6,389 nucleotides of DNA from Chloroflexota bacterium (GCA_021813225.1 JAKALH010000177.1:1-6389); one strand, 5' to 3'; shown: positions 1-6,144, counted from the stretch's first letter. The notes: a model not told the origin generated them from the letters alone. Translations and numbers: made by a program.

Positions 1-195
1 CACCAGTTCGATGTCCGCCACGAGAATCATCACCATCAGCAGCACCGGCAGCCACCACTCCTGGCTGTCCAGTTTGAAAGACTCCGGCGGGAAGAGCGGC
101 AGCGCGATCACCTGCAGAAACAGCAGTGCAATAATAGCGCCTCGCGTGGTCAGCAACCGGCGCAGTCCTCCAGTCCCCGGCGTATTCGCGTTCAT
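1..195 (-). CDS. Unrecognised membrane protein, N-terminal part only (gene runs off the left edge)
   Basis: Reading the - strand from the ATG at 195-193 gives 65 open codons to the window edge, beginning MNANTPGTGG. A GGAGAG ribosome site lies 9 nt upstream (plus-strand 205-210). A short basic stretch (LRRLLTTR, residues 11-18) is followed by a hydrophobic helix at about residues 20-36 and a second at about 49-61 (containing WWLPVLLMVM), so the product is very probably an inner-membrane protein with its N-terminus inside. No family motif is visible in this fragment and I do not assign a function. A near-consensus promoter faces it at 320-348, giving a predicted leader of about 118 nt. It is transcribed divergently from the amino-acid uptake operon, so the two may share regulation; that is inference. 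The start codon is well supported, the identity is not. Confidence 0.72.
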   Translation of the reverse strand, partial: MNANTPGTGGLRRLLTTRGAIIALLFLQVIALPLFPPESFKLDSQEWWLPVLLMVMILVADIELV

Positions 196-319
196 AGAGC
201 GGTACTCTCCTCGCGACCCGGCCAGCCGGCGGTTTGCAGGGTGCGTATGAGCAATGGCGTCTTCTTTCTATAGTGTGGGAGTGACATTCGGCGCAATGTT
301 CCTGGCAAAGAATGGGAAA

Positions 320-348
320 AGTATAGGATCGTTAAATGAGCATGTCAA
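320..348 (-). promoter_or_regulatory. Sigma-70-type promoter for the leftward membrane-protein gene
   Basis: On the - strand there is a perfect -35 box TTGACA (348-343), a 17-nt spacer (342-326) and a -10 box TATACT (325-320), which matches TATAAT at 5 of 6 positions. Transcription should begin near 313, about 118 nt before the ATG at 195. The -35 box is the mirror image of the -35 box of the rightward promoter, 7 bp away. Box sequences and spacing are read directly; activity is inferred. Confidence 0.75.
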
Positions 349-355
349 GCTTCGG

Positions 356-384
356 TTGACAACCTAAATTGTGACTCCTATAAT
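356..384 (+). promoter_or_regulatory. Full-consensus sigma-70-type promoter for the liv operon
   Basis: TTGACA at 356-361, exactly 17 nt of spacer (362-378) and TATAAT at 379-384 match the bacterial housekeeping promoter consensus at all 12 hexamer positions with optimal spacing. The start point should be near A392. The next well-supported coding start is at 741, so the transcript would carry an untranslated leader of about 349 nt. A promoter this close to consensus is usually strong and would need repression or leader-level control if the operon is regulated (inference). Confidence 0.85.
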
Positions 385-447
385 ACCGTCCAATCTGCCA
401 GGATAATCCCGCTTTGGTGCAAGCCCGGTGGATGAATAGGGCGGCCC

Positions 448-478
448 GTCGTCGCAAGACCTGAGGAGGTGCGATGAT
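448..478 (+). promoter_or_regulatory. Leader hairpin enclosing a perfect Shine-Dalgarno sequence
   Basis: GTCGTCGC (448-455) pairs with GCGATGAT (471-478), including two G-U pairs. Inside it ACCT (459-462) pairs with AGGT (467-470) around the loop GAGG. The inner stem ties up part of GAGGAGGT (463-470), a full match to the 16S rRNA anti-Shine-Dalgarno. The ATG at 474 lies in the outer stem, and a second ATG at 479 follows immediately. The layout would let folding control translation of a leader ORF. Pairing is seen in the sequence; the regulatory role is inferred. Confidence 0.4.
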
Positions 479-584
479 ATGGCTGGCCCAGGTGCGCCGA
501 TGTCGGTTGTTCGCTCGAATAACCTGGTGGCCGCTGTGGAGATTTCACGCGGCGCGCAACGGAATATTCATCATATACAGATAG
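464..584 (+). other. Possible leader-peptide ORF with perfect ribosome site (uncertain)
   Basis: AGGAGGT at 464-470 precedes two overlapping ATGs. ATG 474 (spacing 3 nt) opens a 36-codon frame ending at TAG 582-584; its product is rich in Trp and Ile, with WWPLW in the middle and GIFIIYR at the end. ATG 479 (better spacing, 8 nt) opens a 91-codon frame running to 754, overlapping the binding-protein start by 14 nt. Both frames use codons such as ATA, TTA and TCA that are scarce in the liv genes, which argues against a conserved protein. A translated leader that senses ribosome passage is possible, but the ribosome site could also be chance or part of a structured RNA. Confidence 0.22.
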
Positions 585-673
585 GTGATCTGCCCATAGC
601 AGCATTAGCAATCAACAAACGGGACCGGGCCTCCCACAACAGCAGCTCGTCCTGGGCGTTAACCGGCTCAGGG

Positions 674-705
674 CATGTGACTGCGAATCATTCGCAGTTG
701 TCATG
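674..705 (+). promoter_or_regulatory. Strong stem-loop or operator just upstream of the binding-protein ribosome site
   Basis: ACTGCGAA (680-687) and TTCGCAGT (691-698) form a perfect 8-bp inverted repeat around TCA. The arms extend outward through two G-U pairs and a flanking CATG/CATG (674-677 with 702-705) with one bulged base, giving about 14 pairs. It ends 22 nt before the ribosome site at 728-733 and is not followed by a T-run, so it does not look like a terminator. It may stabilise the mRNA 5' end, modulate translation, or be a repressor site in DNA form; the sequence does not decide. Confidence 0.5.
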
Positions 706-740
706 GATTTCATTGCATCCAGAACGTGAGGAGAAGTCAA

Positions 741-1898
741 ATGCGCGCATTTAAGATTACGTCTTTGTTTGCTCTGGCAGCGATTGCCGTTTCTGCCTGC
801 GCAAGCGCCGGTGGAACCGGCGGCGATATCAAGGTAGCCATCCTGGCTCCGCTGTCCGGTCCTGTGCCCACCTTCGGCGTCTCGACGCGCGACGGCGCGC
901 TGCAGGCGATTGACGAATGGAACGCCAAGGGCGGCATCAACGGCCAGAAGATCGTCCCCATCGTCGAAGACAGCCAGTGCACCCCTGACCCGGCCGTCAA
1001 CGCGGCCCACAAGGTCATCGATCAGGATAAAGTCAGCTTCATCATCGGCGAAGTCTGCTCGAAGGCTTCCATTCCCGTGGCGGACTATGCCAACAGCAAG
1101 AAAGTCATCATGATGAGCCCGACGTCGACAGCCACCGGCGTGACGGTCGACCAGAACGGCAAGGTCAAGGATTATATCTTCCGCGCCTGCTTCATCGACC
1201 CGTTCCAGGGCAAAGTTGCGGCAAAGTTCGCGCTGGACACGTTGAAGGCCAAGACGGCGTTCATTATGCTCGATCAGTCTAACGACTATGTGAAAGGTCT
1301 GGCTGAAGCCTTCGAGGCTGCTTACACCGCCGCCGGCGGGAAGATCGTCGGCAAAGAGAACTACACCGGCAAGGACACCGACTTCTCGACTATCCTGGCG
1401 AAGGTCGCCGATGCCAAGCCCGCCCTGGTTTACCTGCCTGACTACTACAACGTCGTCAACCTGGTCACCAAACAGGCCAAGGAAAAGGGCATCACCGCTC
1501 CGTTCATGGGCGGCGACGGCTGGGACTCTCCGGACCTGGACACGAAAGCAGCCGATGGCGGCTACTACACCAACCACTACTCGCCGGATGACACCAGCCC
1601 GACAGTGGTCAACTTCGTGAAAGCCTACGGCGCCAAGTATAAGGACGACAAGGGCCAGCCCAAGACACCGGATGCGCTCGCCGCTCTGGCCTATGACGCC
1701 GGCAACCTGCTGTTCACGGCGATTAAGAACGCCGGCAGCACCGACACCACCAAGGTGAAGGACGCCCTGACCAAGATCAACTACGCCGGCGTTTCCGGCA
1801 AGATCACCTACGACGCGAACCATAACCCGGTCAAGTCGGCGGTCATCCTGCATGTCACCGGCGGCAAGGTCGTGTTCGACTCGGTCGTAGCTCCGTAA
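741..1898 (+). CDS. livJ: Branched-chain (or related) amino-acid ABC transporter, substrate-binding lipoprotein
   Basis: This 385-residue protein captures the substrate outside the cytoplasmic membrane and delivers it to the LivH-LivM channel. It begins with a lipoprotein signal: MRAFK, a hydrophobic core to residue 16, then lipobox V17-S18-A19-C20, with Cys20 the expected lipid anchor. The mature part opens with the family strand IKVAILAPLSGP (30-41), followed by GALQAIDEWNAKGGINGQKI (52-71), the typical start of a type I periplasmic-binding fold (Peripla_BP_6 type), and carries SPTSTATGVT (126-135), corresponding to the ligand-contact loop of the LivJ family. Length is close to that of E. 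coli LivJ. ATG 741 is chosen because GAGGAG (728-733) lies 7 nt upstream and the signal peptide then starts correctly; a GTG at 726 would lie inside the ribosome-site region. It leads the operon and is separated from livH by a terminator-like hairpin. LivJ and LivK cannot be told apart here, and related proteins bind other amino acids, amides or urea, so the ligand is uncertain. Confidence 0.95.
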   Translation: MRAFKITSLFALAAIAVSACASAGGTGGDIKVAILAPLSGPVPTFGVSTRDGALQAIDEWNAKGGINGQKIVPIVEDSQCTPDPAVNAAHKVIDQDKVSFIIGEVCSKASIPVADYANSKKVIMMSPTSTATGVTVDQNGKVKDYIFRACFIDPFQGKVAAKFALDTLKAKTAFIMLDQSNDYVKGLAEAFEAAYTAAGGKIVGKENYTGKDTDFSTILAKVADAKPALVYLPDYYNVVNLVTKQAKEKGITAPFMGGDGWDSPDLDTKAADGGYYTNHYSPDDTSPTVVNFVKAYGAKYKDDKGQPKTPDALAALAYDAGNLLFTAIKNAGSTDTTKVKDALTKINYAGVSGKITYDANHNPVKSAVILHVTGGKVVFDSVVAP

Positions 1899-1929
1899 CG
1901 GACCGCGCCATCACAGGCTCGTTCAAGAG

Positions 1930-1958
1930 AGAAGGGCGGCATAGGTCGCCCTTCTTTC
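1930..1958 (+). terminator. Terminator-like stem-loop between the binding-protein and permease genes
   Basis: AGAAGGGCG (1930-1938) pairs perfectly with CGCCCTTCT (1947-1955) around an 8-nt loop, and the 3' arm runs into TTC, making a short T-rich tail TTCTTTC. It begins 31 nt after the stop codon of the binding-protein gene. The stem is strong but the T-tract is short, so partial termination, or protection of the upstream mRNA from 3' decay, is more likely than a full stop. Either would raise binding-protein levels above the permeases and ATPases, the usual ratio for such transporters (inference). Confidence 0.68.
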
Positions 1959-1973
1959 ACTACGATGAGTGAA
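1956..1973. repeat. Inverted repeat TTCACT-N6-AGTGAA downstream of the terminator stem
   Basis: TTCACT (1956-1961) and AGTGAA (1968-1973) are perfect 6-bp inverted arms with a 6-nt centre, starting at the foot of the preceding hairpin. TATACC at 1977-1982 follows and could be a weak -10 box, but no good -35 box is present. It may be an operator for a secondary promoter of livHMGF, or chance. Confidence 0.3.
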
Positions 1974-2055
1974 CGGTATACCTCTCTAGAGATTAGTGGG
2001 CTGGCTGGCACGCCGCGCAGTGTGCGATGTTCGACCCACCGGAGTGTACGCGCCG

Positions 2056-3183
2056 ATGCAGAAGGCGAATTCTTCGCAACCTTTCATGCCGGCCACGCGT
2101 AAATCGGGAGCACGGCTGGCCTGGATTGGCCGCGGGTTCCTGCTCGCGCTGGCTTTACTGGTCCTGATCGTCCTCATCCGCAGTTTTTTCGATAACCCCC
2201 AGTTGTTCGCGCAGATCGCCATCAGCGGCCTGCAACTCGGTTTTGTCTACGCCCTCATTGCGCTGGGCTATACGATGGTGTACGGCATCGTCAAGCTCAT
2301 CAACTTCGCGCACGGCGATGTCTTCATGGCCGGCGCGTTCGTGAGCTTCTTTGCCGTCTCGCACTTCCAGTTGCACCGGTGGCCGGCTGCGGTCTTCCCC
2401 GGCCTGCCGCCGATTCTGGTCACCATCATCGGTTCGCTGACTGTGATTCTGCTGTCGATGGTCGTGTGCGCGCTCATGGCGGTGACGATCGAGCGCGTGG
2501 CCTACAAGCCGCTGCGCAACGCCCCGCGCATCGCCGCCCTGATTACCGCCATCGGCGTGTCGTTCTTCCTCGAATACTTCGGCGCGCTCAACTTCGTGTT
2601 CTCGCCCCGTTTCATCCCATACCAGCGCCCGTTCGGCGTCGTCACCTGGTATATCTATGACGGCATCCACCTGGTGACCGAAGGACACGCCCCGCCGCAG
2701 GGCGCGATCACCTTCTCGAACATCGCCATCATCATCATGGTGGTTTCCATCCTGATGCAGCTTTCGCTGCAGTTCCTGGTGCGGCGCACGCGCATCGGCA
2801 AGGCCATGCGCGCCACCGCGTTCGATAAGCAGGCCGCACAGCTCATGGGCATCAACGTCGACCGCATCATTTCGGTCACCTTTGCCATTGGCGCGGCGTT
2901 CGCCGGGCTGGGCGGCGTGTTGTATGCCATCGCGTATCCATCCATCAACACCCTGCTGGGCGTGCTGCCCGGCCTGAAGGCTTTCGTCGCCGCGGTGCTG
3001 GGCGGCATCGGCAGCATCCCCGGCGCGTTCATCGGCGCGCTGATCATGGGCCAGGCCGAGTCGCTGACCGCCGGTTATATCTCCACGCCTATGCGCGACG
3101 CCATCGCATTCACCATCCTCATCATCGTGCTGCTGGTGCGGCCCACCGGCATCTTCGGGGAGCCGGAGAAGGAAAAGGTGTAG
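2056..3183 (+). CDS. livH: Branched-chain amino-acid ABC transporter permease LivH
   Basis: One of the two membrane channel subunits; it pairs with LivM in the cytoplasmic membrane. From ATG 2056 it is 375 residues. A first hydrophobic helix lies at about 28-44. The core starts around residue 53 with the LivH hallmark LGYTMVYGIVKLINFAHGD (70-88), followed by IERVAYKPLRN (145-155), the cytoplasmic coupling loop TAFDKQAAQLMGINVDR (254-270) that contacts the ATPases, and the late conserved VLGGIGSIPGAFIGA (314-328). It ends with RPTGIFG (362-368), also typical. Many LivH proteins are about 290-310 residues; the extra length is mainly an N-terminal extension of about 50 residues and a longer loop at about 172-220. 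ATG 2056 has GGAG at 2041-2044, an 11-nt spacing that is slightly long. An in-frame GTG at 1996 would add 20 residues but has only a poor ribosome site; ATG 2086 has none. livM follows after 9 nt. Confidence 0.93.
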   Translation: MQKANSSQPFMPATRKSGARLAWIGRGFLLALALLVLIVLIRSFFDNPQLFAQIAISGLQLGFVYALIALGYTMVYGIVKLINFAHGDVFMAGAFVSFFAVSHFQLHRWPAAVFPGLPPILVTIIGSLTVILLSMVVCALMAVTIERVAYKPLRNAPRIAALITAIGVSFFLEYFGALNFVFSPRFIPYQRPFGVVTWYIYDGIHLVTEGHAPPQGAITFSNIAIIIMVVSILMQLSLQFLVRRTRIGKAMRATAFDKQAAQLMGINVDRIISVTFAIGAAFAGLGGVLYAIAYPSINTLLGVLPGLKAFVAAVLGGIGSIPGAFIGALIMGQAESLTAGYISTPMRDAIAFTILIIVLLVRPTGIFGEPEKEKV

Positions 3184-3192
3184 GAGTCACCC

Positions 3193-4569
3193 ATGGAACT
3201 GGATCCTTTCTCCCTGCTCATCAGCATCGTGAAGATTGCCGTCGTCATGGCGTGGGTCTACGGCCTGCTGCGCGTGATGGGCCATGCGTCCAAATGGGTC
3301 AAAATCGGCGGCGTCATCGCCCTGTTCGCCGTCGTGCAGATTGCCATTCTGTTCCCGCTGAATTCGCCCATCCTCAATAACTTCGACACCGGCCTGCTGT
3401 TCCAGGCCTGCACCATCACCATGGTCTCGCTGGGCCTGAACCTGATCTACGGATTCAACGGGCAGTTCAGCCTGGGGCAGTGGGGCTTTTACGGCATCGG
3501 CGCCTACACAGCCGCCGATATCACCTACCGCTGGACCAACGGCGATGCGGGCGGCCTGCTGGTGGCCGGCATCGGTGTTGTGCTGATCGGCCTGGTCATC
3601 CTCGGGTTGAACCGAGTGCTCAGCCGGTTTCGCGGCCTGCCGGTGCTGTCGGCATTCACCCTGTACCTCATCGGCGTGGCGATTGCGGGCGCCGTCGCTT
3701 TCTTCGTCGGCGCTTCGCTCAGCCCGCTGCTGGCGTCGCTGTTCGGCACTTCCGATGTGCCGGGTATCCTGCGCGGCGACCTGGCCGTGCAGGTTGTGTT
3801 CGTGCTGTCCGTCCTGATTGCGGGCGCTTTCGCGGCGGAAGTAGCCTTCCTGTTCGGTCTGCCTGTGCTGACGCTGGGCAGCGACTACTTCGGTATCGCC
3901 ACGCTGGGTTTCACCATCGTCGTGAACACGCTGATGGTCAACTCGGACACCATCCTGCCGTTCCCGGAGATGAAGGGCGGGCGCGGCATGGTGGGCATCC
4001 CGCAGGTCACCACCTGGTTCTATGCGTTCGTCTTCCTGCTGGGCGTGGTGGTGGTGATGCGCAATGTGATGCACTCCAGCACCGGGCGCGCCATCCTGTC
4101 GGTGCGCGAGGATGAGACCGCTTCCAAGGCGATGGGCATCAACATCGCCAACTACAAGCTGCTGGCGTTCGTTACCGGCAGCCTGTTTGCCGGCATCGGC
4201 GGCGGCGTGTACGCGCACTACATCGGCTTCCTCAGCCCGGGCACGTTTGACTTTATCCTCGGCTTTAACCCGCTGATCATCGTCGTCTTCGGCGGCCTGG
4301 GCAGCATGACCGGCACGATCGTGGCCGGGTTCTTCTGGATGTTCTTCCTGGAAGGCATGCTGCGCGTGCTGCTGGGGCAACTGGGCACCGAAGCGCCCAC
4401 CTGGCGCTATGTGCTGTATCCCATCACGCTGCTGCTGATGATGCTGGTGCGCCCCAAGGGACTGTTGGGCAGCGTGGAGTGGGGTTTCCTCAAGCCGCGC
4501 GCCGTTCCGCGCCGTGAGACGAATCAGGCGGCCAATGGGCTGGCCGGCATCGCACCCGTGGTGAAGTGA
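3193..4569 (+). CDS. livM: Branched-chain amino-acid ABC transporter permease LivM, with internal extra segment
   Basis: Second channel subunit, 458 residues, almost wholly hydrophobic with roughly ten or more membrane segments. Hallmarks in order: GLNLIYGFNGQFSLGQ (81-96) and YGIGAYTA (100-107), FGLPVLTLGSDYFGIATLGF (221-240), KGGRGMVGIP (261-270), the ATPase-coupling loop REDETASKAMGINIANYK (305-322), VVFGGLGSMTGTIVAG (364-379) and the closing LVRPKGLLG (418-426-like region). GGAG at 3183-3186 overlaps the livH stop and lies 6 nt before ATG 3193, supporting the start and tight coupling to livH. Oddity: about 115 residues separate GIGAYTA from FGLP, where many LivM proteins have about 30-45. 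The surplus (about 130-215) holds two further hydrophobic stretches and a second GLPVL (148-152) echoing the one at 222-226. The long N-terminus also resembles that of E. coli LivM, which is longer than many family members. Confidence 0.93.
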   Translation: MELDPFSLLISIVKIAVVMAWVYGLLRVMGHASKWVKIGGVIALFAVVQIAILFPLNSPILNNFDTGLLFQACTITMVSLGLNLIYGFNGQFSLGQWGFYGIGAYTAADITYRWTNGDAGGLLVAGIGVVLIGLVILGLNRVLSRFRGLPVLSAFTLYLIGVAIAGAVAFFVGASLSPLLASLFGTSDVPGILRGDLAVQVVFVLSVLIAGAFAAEVAFLFGLPVLTLGSDYFGIATLGFTIVVNTLMVNSDTILPFPEMKGGRGMVGIPQVTTWFYAFVFLLGVVVVMRNVMHSSTGRAILSVREDETASKAMGINIANYKLLAFVTGSLFAGIGGGVYAHYIGFLSPGTFDFILGFNPLIIVVFGGLGSMTGTIVAGFFWMFFLEGMLRVLLGQLGTEAPTWRYVLYPITLLLMMLVRPKGLLGSVEWGFLKPRAVPRRETNQAANGLAGIAPVVK

Positions 4570-4585
4570 CGACAGGAAGGCAACC

Positions 4586-5416
4586 ATGACACAGACAACC
4601 GCCAATCCGGTCACAACCTCGCAGACGCCCGGCGCTGCGCAGCCGCTGCTCAATGTGCGCAAGCTCAACAAGATGTTCGGCGGCCTGCGCGCCGTGAACG
4701 ATTTCGACATGACCATCTACCCCGGCGAACTCGTCGGGCTGATCGGCCCGAACGGAGCCGGCAAGACGACCTGCTTCAATATGATCAGCGGCCTGTATAC
4801 GCCCACCAGCGGCGAGATTATGCTGTACGGGCAGAACATCGCCGGTCTTGACCCTTACGAAGTCACGCAGATGGGCGTGGGCCGCACTTTTCAGAACATC
4901 CGCCTGTTCCCCAACCTGAGCGTGCTGGATAACGTGCGCATCGCCTATCACCCGCACGCCGGCTACAGCATGATCGACGCCATCCTGCGCAATAAACGGT
5001 ACGCAGCGATGGAGCGCGAACTGACCGAGAAGGCGCAGGATTTCCTGGCCATCTTCAAGCTGGAGCGCATCCAGGATGAGCTGGCGATGAACCTGCCGTA
5101 CGGCGAACAGCGCCGCGTGGAAATCGCGCGGGCGCTGGCGTCCAACCCGCGCCTGCTGCTGCTGGACGAACCCGCCGCCGGCATGAATCCCGCCGAGATC
5201 GTGACGCTGATGGAGTTGATACATTTCGTCCGCGACCGCTTCAATTTGACGATCCTGCTGATCGAGCACCAGATGCGCTTCGTGATGGGCATCTGCGAGC
5301 GCATCACGGTGATGGACTTCGGCGAAGTGATTGCGCGCGGCACCCCGAAGGAGATCCAGGCCAACCCCCGCGTCGTCGAGGCGTACCTGGGCAAGGGAGC
5401 GACACATGCTGCTTGA
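4586..5416 (+). CDS. livG: Branched-chain amino-acid ABC transporter ATPase LivG
   Basis: ATP-hydrolysing subunit, 276 residues, on the cytoplasmic face, expected to form a heterodimer with LivF. All ABC motifs are present: Walker A GPNGAGKT (54-61), Q-loop Q103 in GRTFQNIRLF, signature PYGEQ (171-175) in the LivG-style form rather than LSGGQ, Walker B LLLLDEP (190-196) with D194 and catalytic E195, and switch histidine H228 in LLIEHQM. The FGGLRAVNDF segment (31-40) and GRTFQNIRLFPNLSVLDNV (99-117) are characteristic of LivG. The first 20 residues are an extra polar, Thr/Pro/Ala-rich tail before the usual fold; the start is nevertheless well supported by AGGAAGG (4574-4580), 5 nt upstream of ATG 4586 and 16 nt after the livM stop. 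The 3' end overlaps livF by 11 nt, implying translational coupling. No key residue is missing. Confidence 0.95.
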   Translation: MTQTTANPVTTSQTPGAAQPLLNVRKLNKMFGGLRAVNDFDMTIYPGELVGLIGPNGAGKTTCFNMISGLYTPTSGEIMLYGQNIAGLDPYEVTQMGVGRTFQNIRLFPNLSVLDNVRIAYHPHAGYSMIDAILRNKRYAAMERELTEKAQDFLAIFKLERIQDELAMNLPYGEQRRVEIARALASNPRLLLLDEPAAGMNPAEIVTLMELIHFVRDRFNLTILLIEHQMRFVMGICERITVMDFGEVIARGTPKEIQANPRVVEAYLGKGATHAA

Positions 5417-6116
5417 AGTCAATGACCTGAACGTTTTCTACGGCGCCATCCACGCGCTGCAGGGCGTCTCCTTCAGTCTGGAAGAGGGCGAAATCGTGAC
5501 CCTGATCGGCGCAAACGGCGCGGGCAAGTCCACCACGCTGCGCACCATATCCGGCCTGCTGCGTTCGCGCAGCGGCCACATCCGCTTTCGCGGCCAGGAC
5601 ATCAGCACGGTGGCGGCGGAGCAGATCGTGCGCCTGGGCATCAGCCAGGTGCCGGAAGGGCGCAAAATCTTCGCCCCGCTCACCGTTCAGGAGAACCTGG
5701 AGATGGGCGCCTATACCCGCCGCAATCCCGCGGAGATACAGGCGTCGATGCAGCGGGTGTTTGCCAGTTTCCCGCGCCTGAAGGAGCGCATCAACCAGTT
5801 GGGCGGCACGCTTTCCGGCGGCGAGCAGCAGATGCTGGCGATGGGGCGCGCCCTGATGAGCCGCCCGAAACTGCTGCTGCTCGACGAGCCGTCCATGGGC
5901 CTCAGCCCGATCCTGACCGAGGAGATTTTCCGCATCATCAAAGAAATCAACTCGCAGGGCACGACCATCCTGCTGGTGGAACAAAACGCGCTGATGGCGC
6001 TGTCGGTGGCGCAGCGCGCCTATGTGCTGGAGACGGGCAGCGTCGTCCTGCAGGGCAGCGCCGCCGAAGTGCGCGATAACCCCCAGGTCAGAAATGCCTA
6101 TCTGGGCGTCGGTTGA
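5406..6116 (+). CDS. livF: Branched-chain amino-acid ABC transporter ATPase LivF
   Basis: Second ATP-hydrolysing subunit, 236 residues, the normal LivF length. Motifs: Walker A GANGAGKST (35-43), Q-loop Q81 in SQVPEGRKIF, signature LSGGEQQ (136-142), Walker B LLLLDEP (156-162) with D160 and catalytic E161. At the switch position the sequence is LLVEQNA with Q193 where most ABC ATPases have His; VEQN is the usual LivF form, so this is a family trait rather than damage, and LivG supplies the partner histidine. FYGAIHALQGVSF (11-23) and the ending NAYLG (230-234) are also typical. ATG 5406 is chosen because GGGAG (5395-5399) lies 6 nt upstream and the protein then starts directly with its first strand; the frame is open further upstream only inside livG. 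It is the last gene of the operon, with a terminator-like hairpin starting 29 nt after its stop. Confidence 0.95.
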   Translation: MLLEVNDLNVFYGAIHALQGVSFSLEEGEIVTLIGANGAGKSTTLRTISGLLRSRSGHIRFRGQDISTVAAEQIVRLGISQVPEGRKIFAPLTVQENLEMGAYTRRNPAEIQASMQRVFASFPRLKERINQLGGTLSGGEQQMLAMGRALMSRPKLLLLDEPSMGLSPILTEEIFRIIKEINSQGTTILLVEQNALMALSVAQRAYVLETGSVVLQGSAAEVRDNPQVRNAYLGVG

Positions 6117-6144
6117 TCTTTCGCATCACCGATGACCGTATGAT

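Larger units (their letters stand above)
392..740 (+). promoter_or_regulatory. Long structured 5' leader of the liv operon; possible regulatory RNA
   Basis: This 349-nt stretch lies between the predicted transcription start and the binding-protein gene and has no convincing gene. By eye it contains several stem-loops: 448-478 (8-bp outer stem with two G-U pairs plus a 4-bp inner stem); 485-532 (GGCC and CAGGU pairing with ACCUG and GGCC around a 2-nt bulge); 578-592 (CAGAT/ATCTG); 621-635 (GGGA/TCCC); 651-672 (7 bp with one G-U pair, 8-nt loop); and 674-705 (long arm, loop TCA). I compared it from memory with SAM, TPP, glycine, lysine, cobalamin, glutamine, guanidine, fluoride and T-box elements, and with RNase P, tmRNA and SRP RNAs, and recognised none. 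None of the stems has a clear U-tract, so control, if any, would more likely act on translation or through a bound protein. It could also be an independent small RNA ending before 740. Confidence 0.45.

Noticed and set aside
11..250. 79-codon + strand frame over the divergent region
   Set aside because: It overlaps the - strand membrane-protein start, which has a ribosome site, two hydrophobic helices and a promoter; this frame has none of these.
267..272. TATAGA on the - strand as a -10 box for the leftward gene
   Set aside because: Its best -35 match is only 3 of 6 (TTGCGC, 18-nt spacing), whereas TTGACA-N17-TATACT at 348-320 is almost perfect.
711..733. CATTGCATCC before the ribosome site, reminiscent of the 3' part of a tetrahydrofolate riboswitch
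   Set aside because: The matching 5' part (GGAGAGTAG type) is absent at the expected distance upstream, and the stems there do not fit that fold.
726..740. GTG 726 as the binding-protein start
   Set aside because: It overlaps the ribosome-site region and would put five extra, partly charged residues ahead of a signal peptide that starts properly at ATG 741.
3187..4716. 509-codon open frame on the - strand opposite livM, with similar long frames at 612-1853, 2155-2688, 4490-5422 and 5304-5984
   Set aside because: They mirror the third-position GC bias of the real genes. The products are rich in His, Asp, Gln and Arg with no recognisable domain, and the + strand frames carry full family motifs.
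5331..5405. Upstream in-frame extension of livF
   Set aside because: It lies inside livG, gives an Arg/Pro-rich stretch absent from LivF proteins, and ATG 5406 has GGGAG at ideal spacing.
6001..6010. Loss of the switch histidine in LivF (VEQN at residues 191-194)
   Set aside because: Gln at this position is normal for LivF, so it is not evidence of a defective ATPase.
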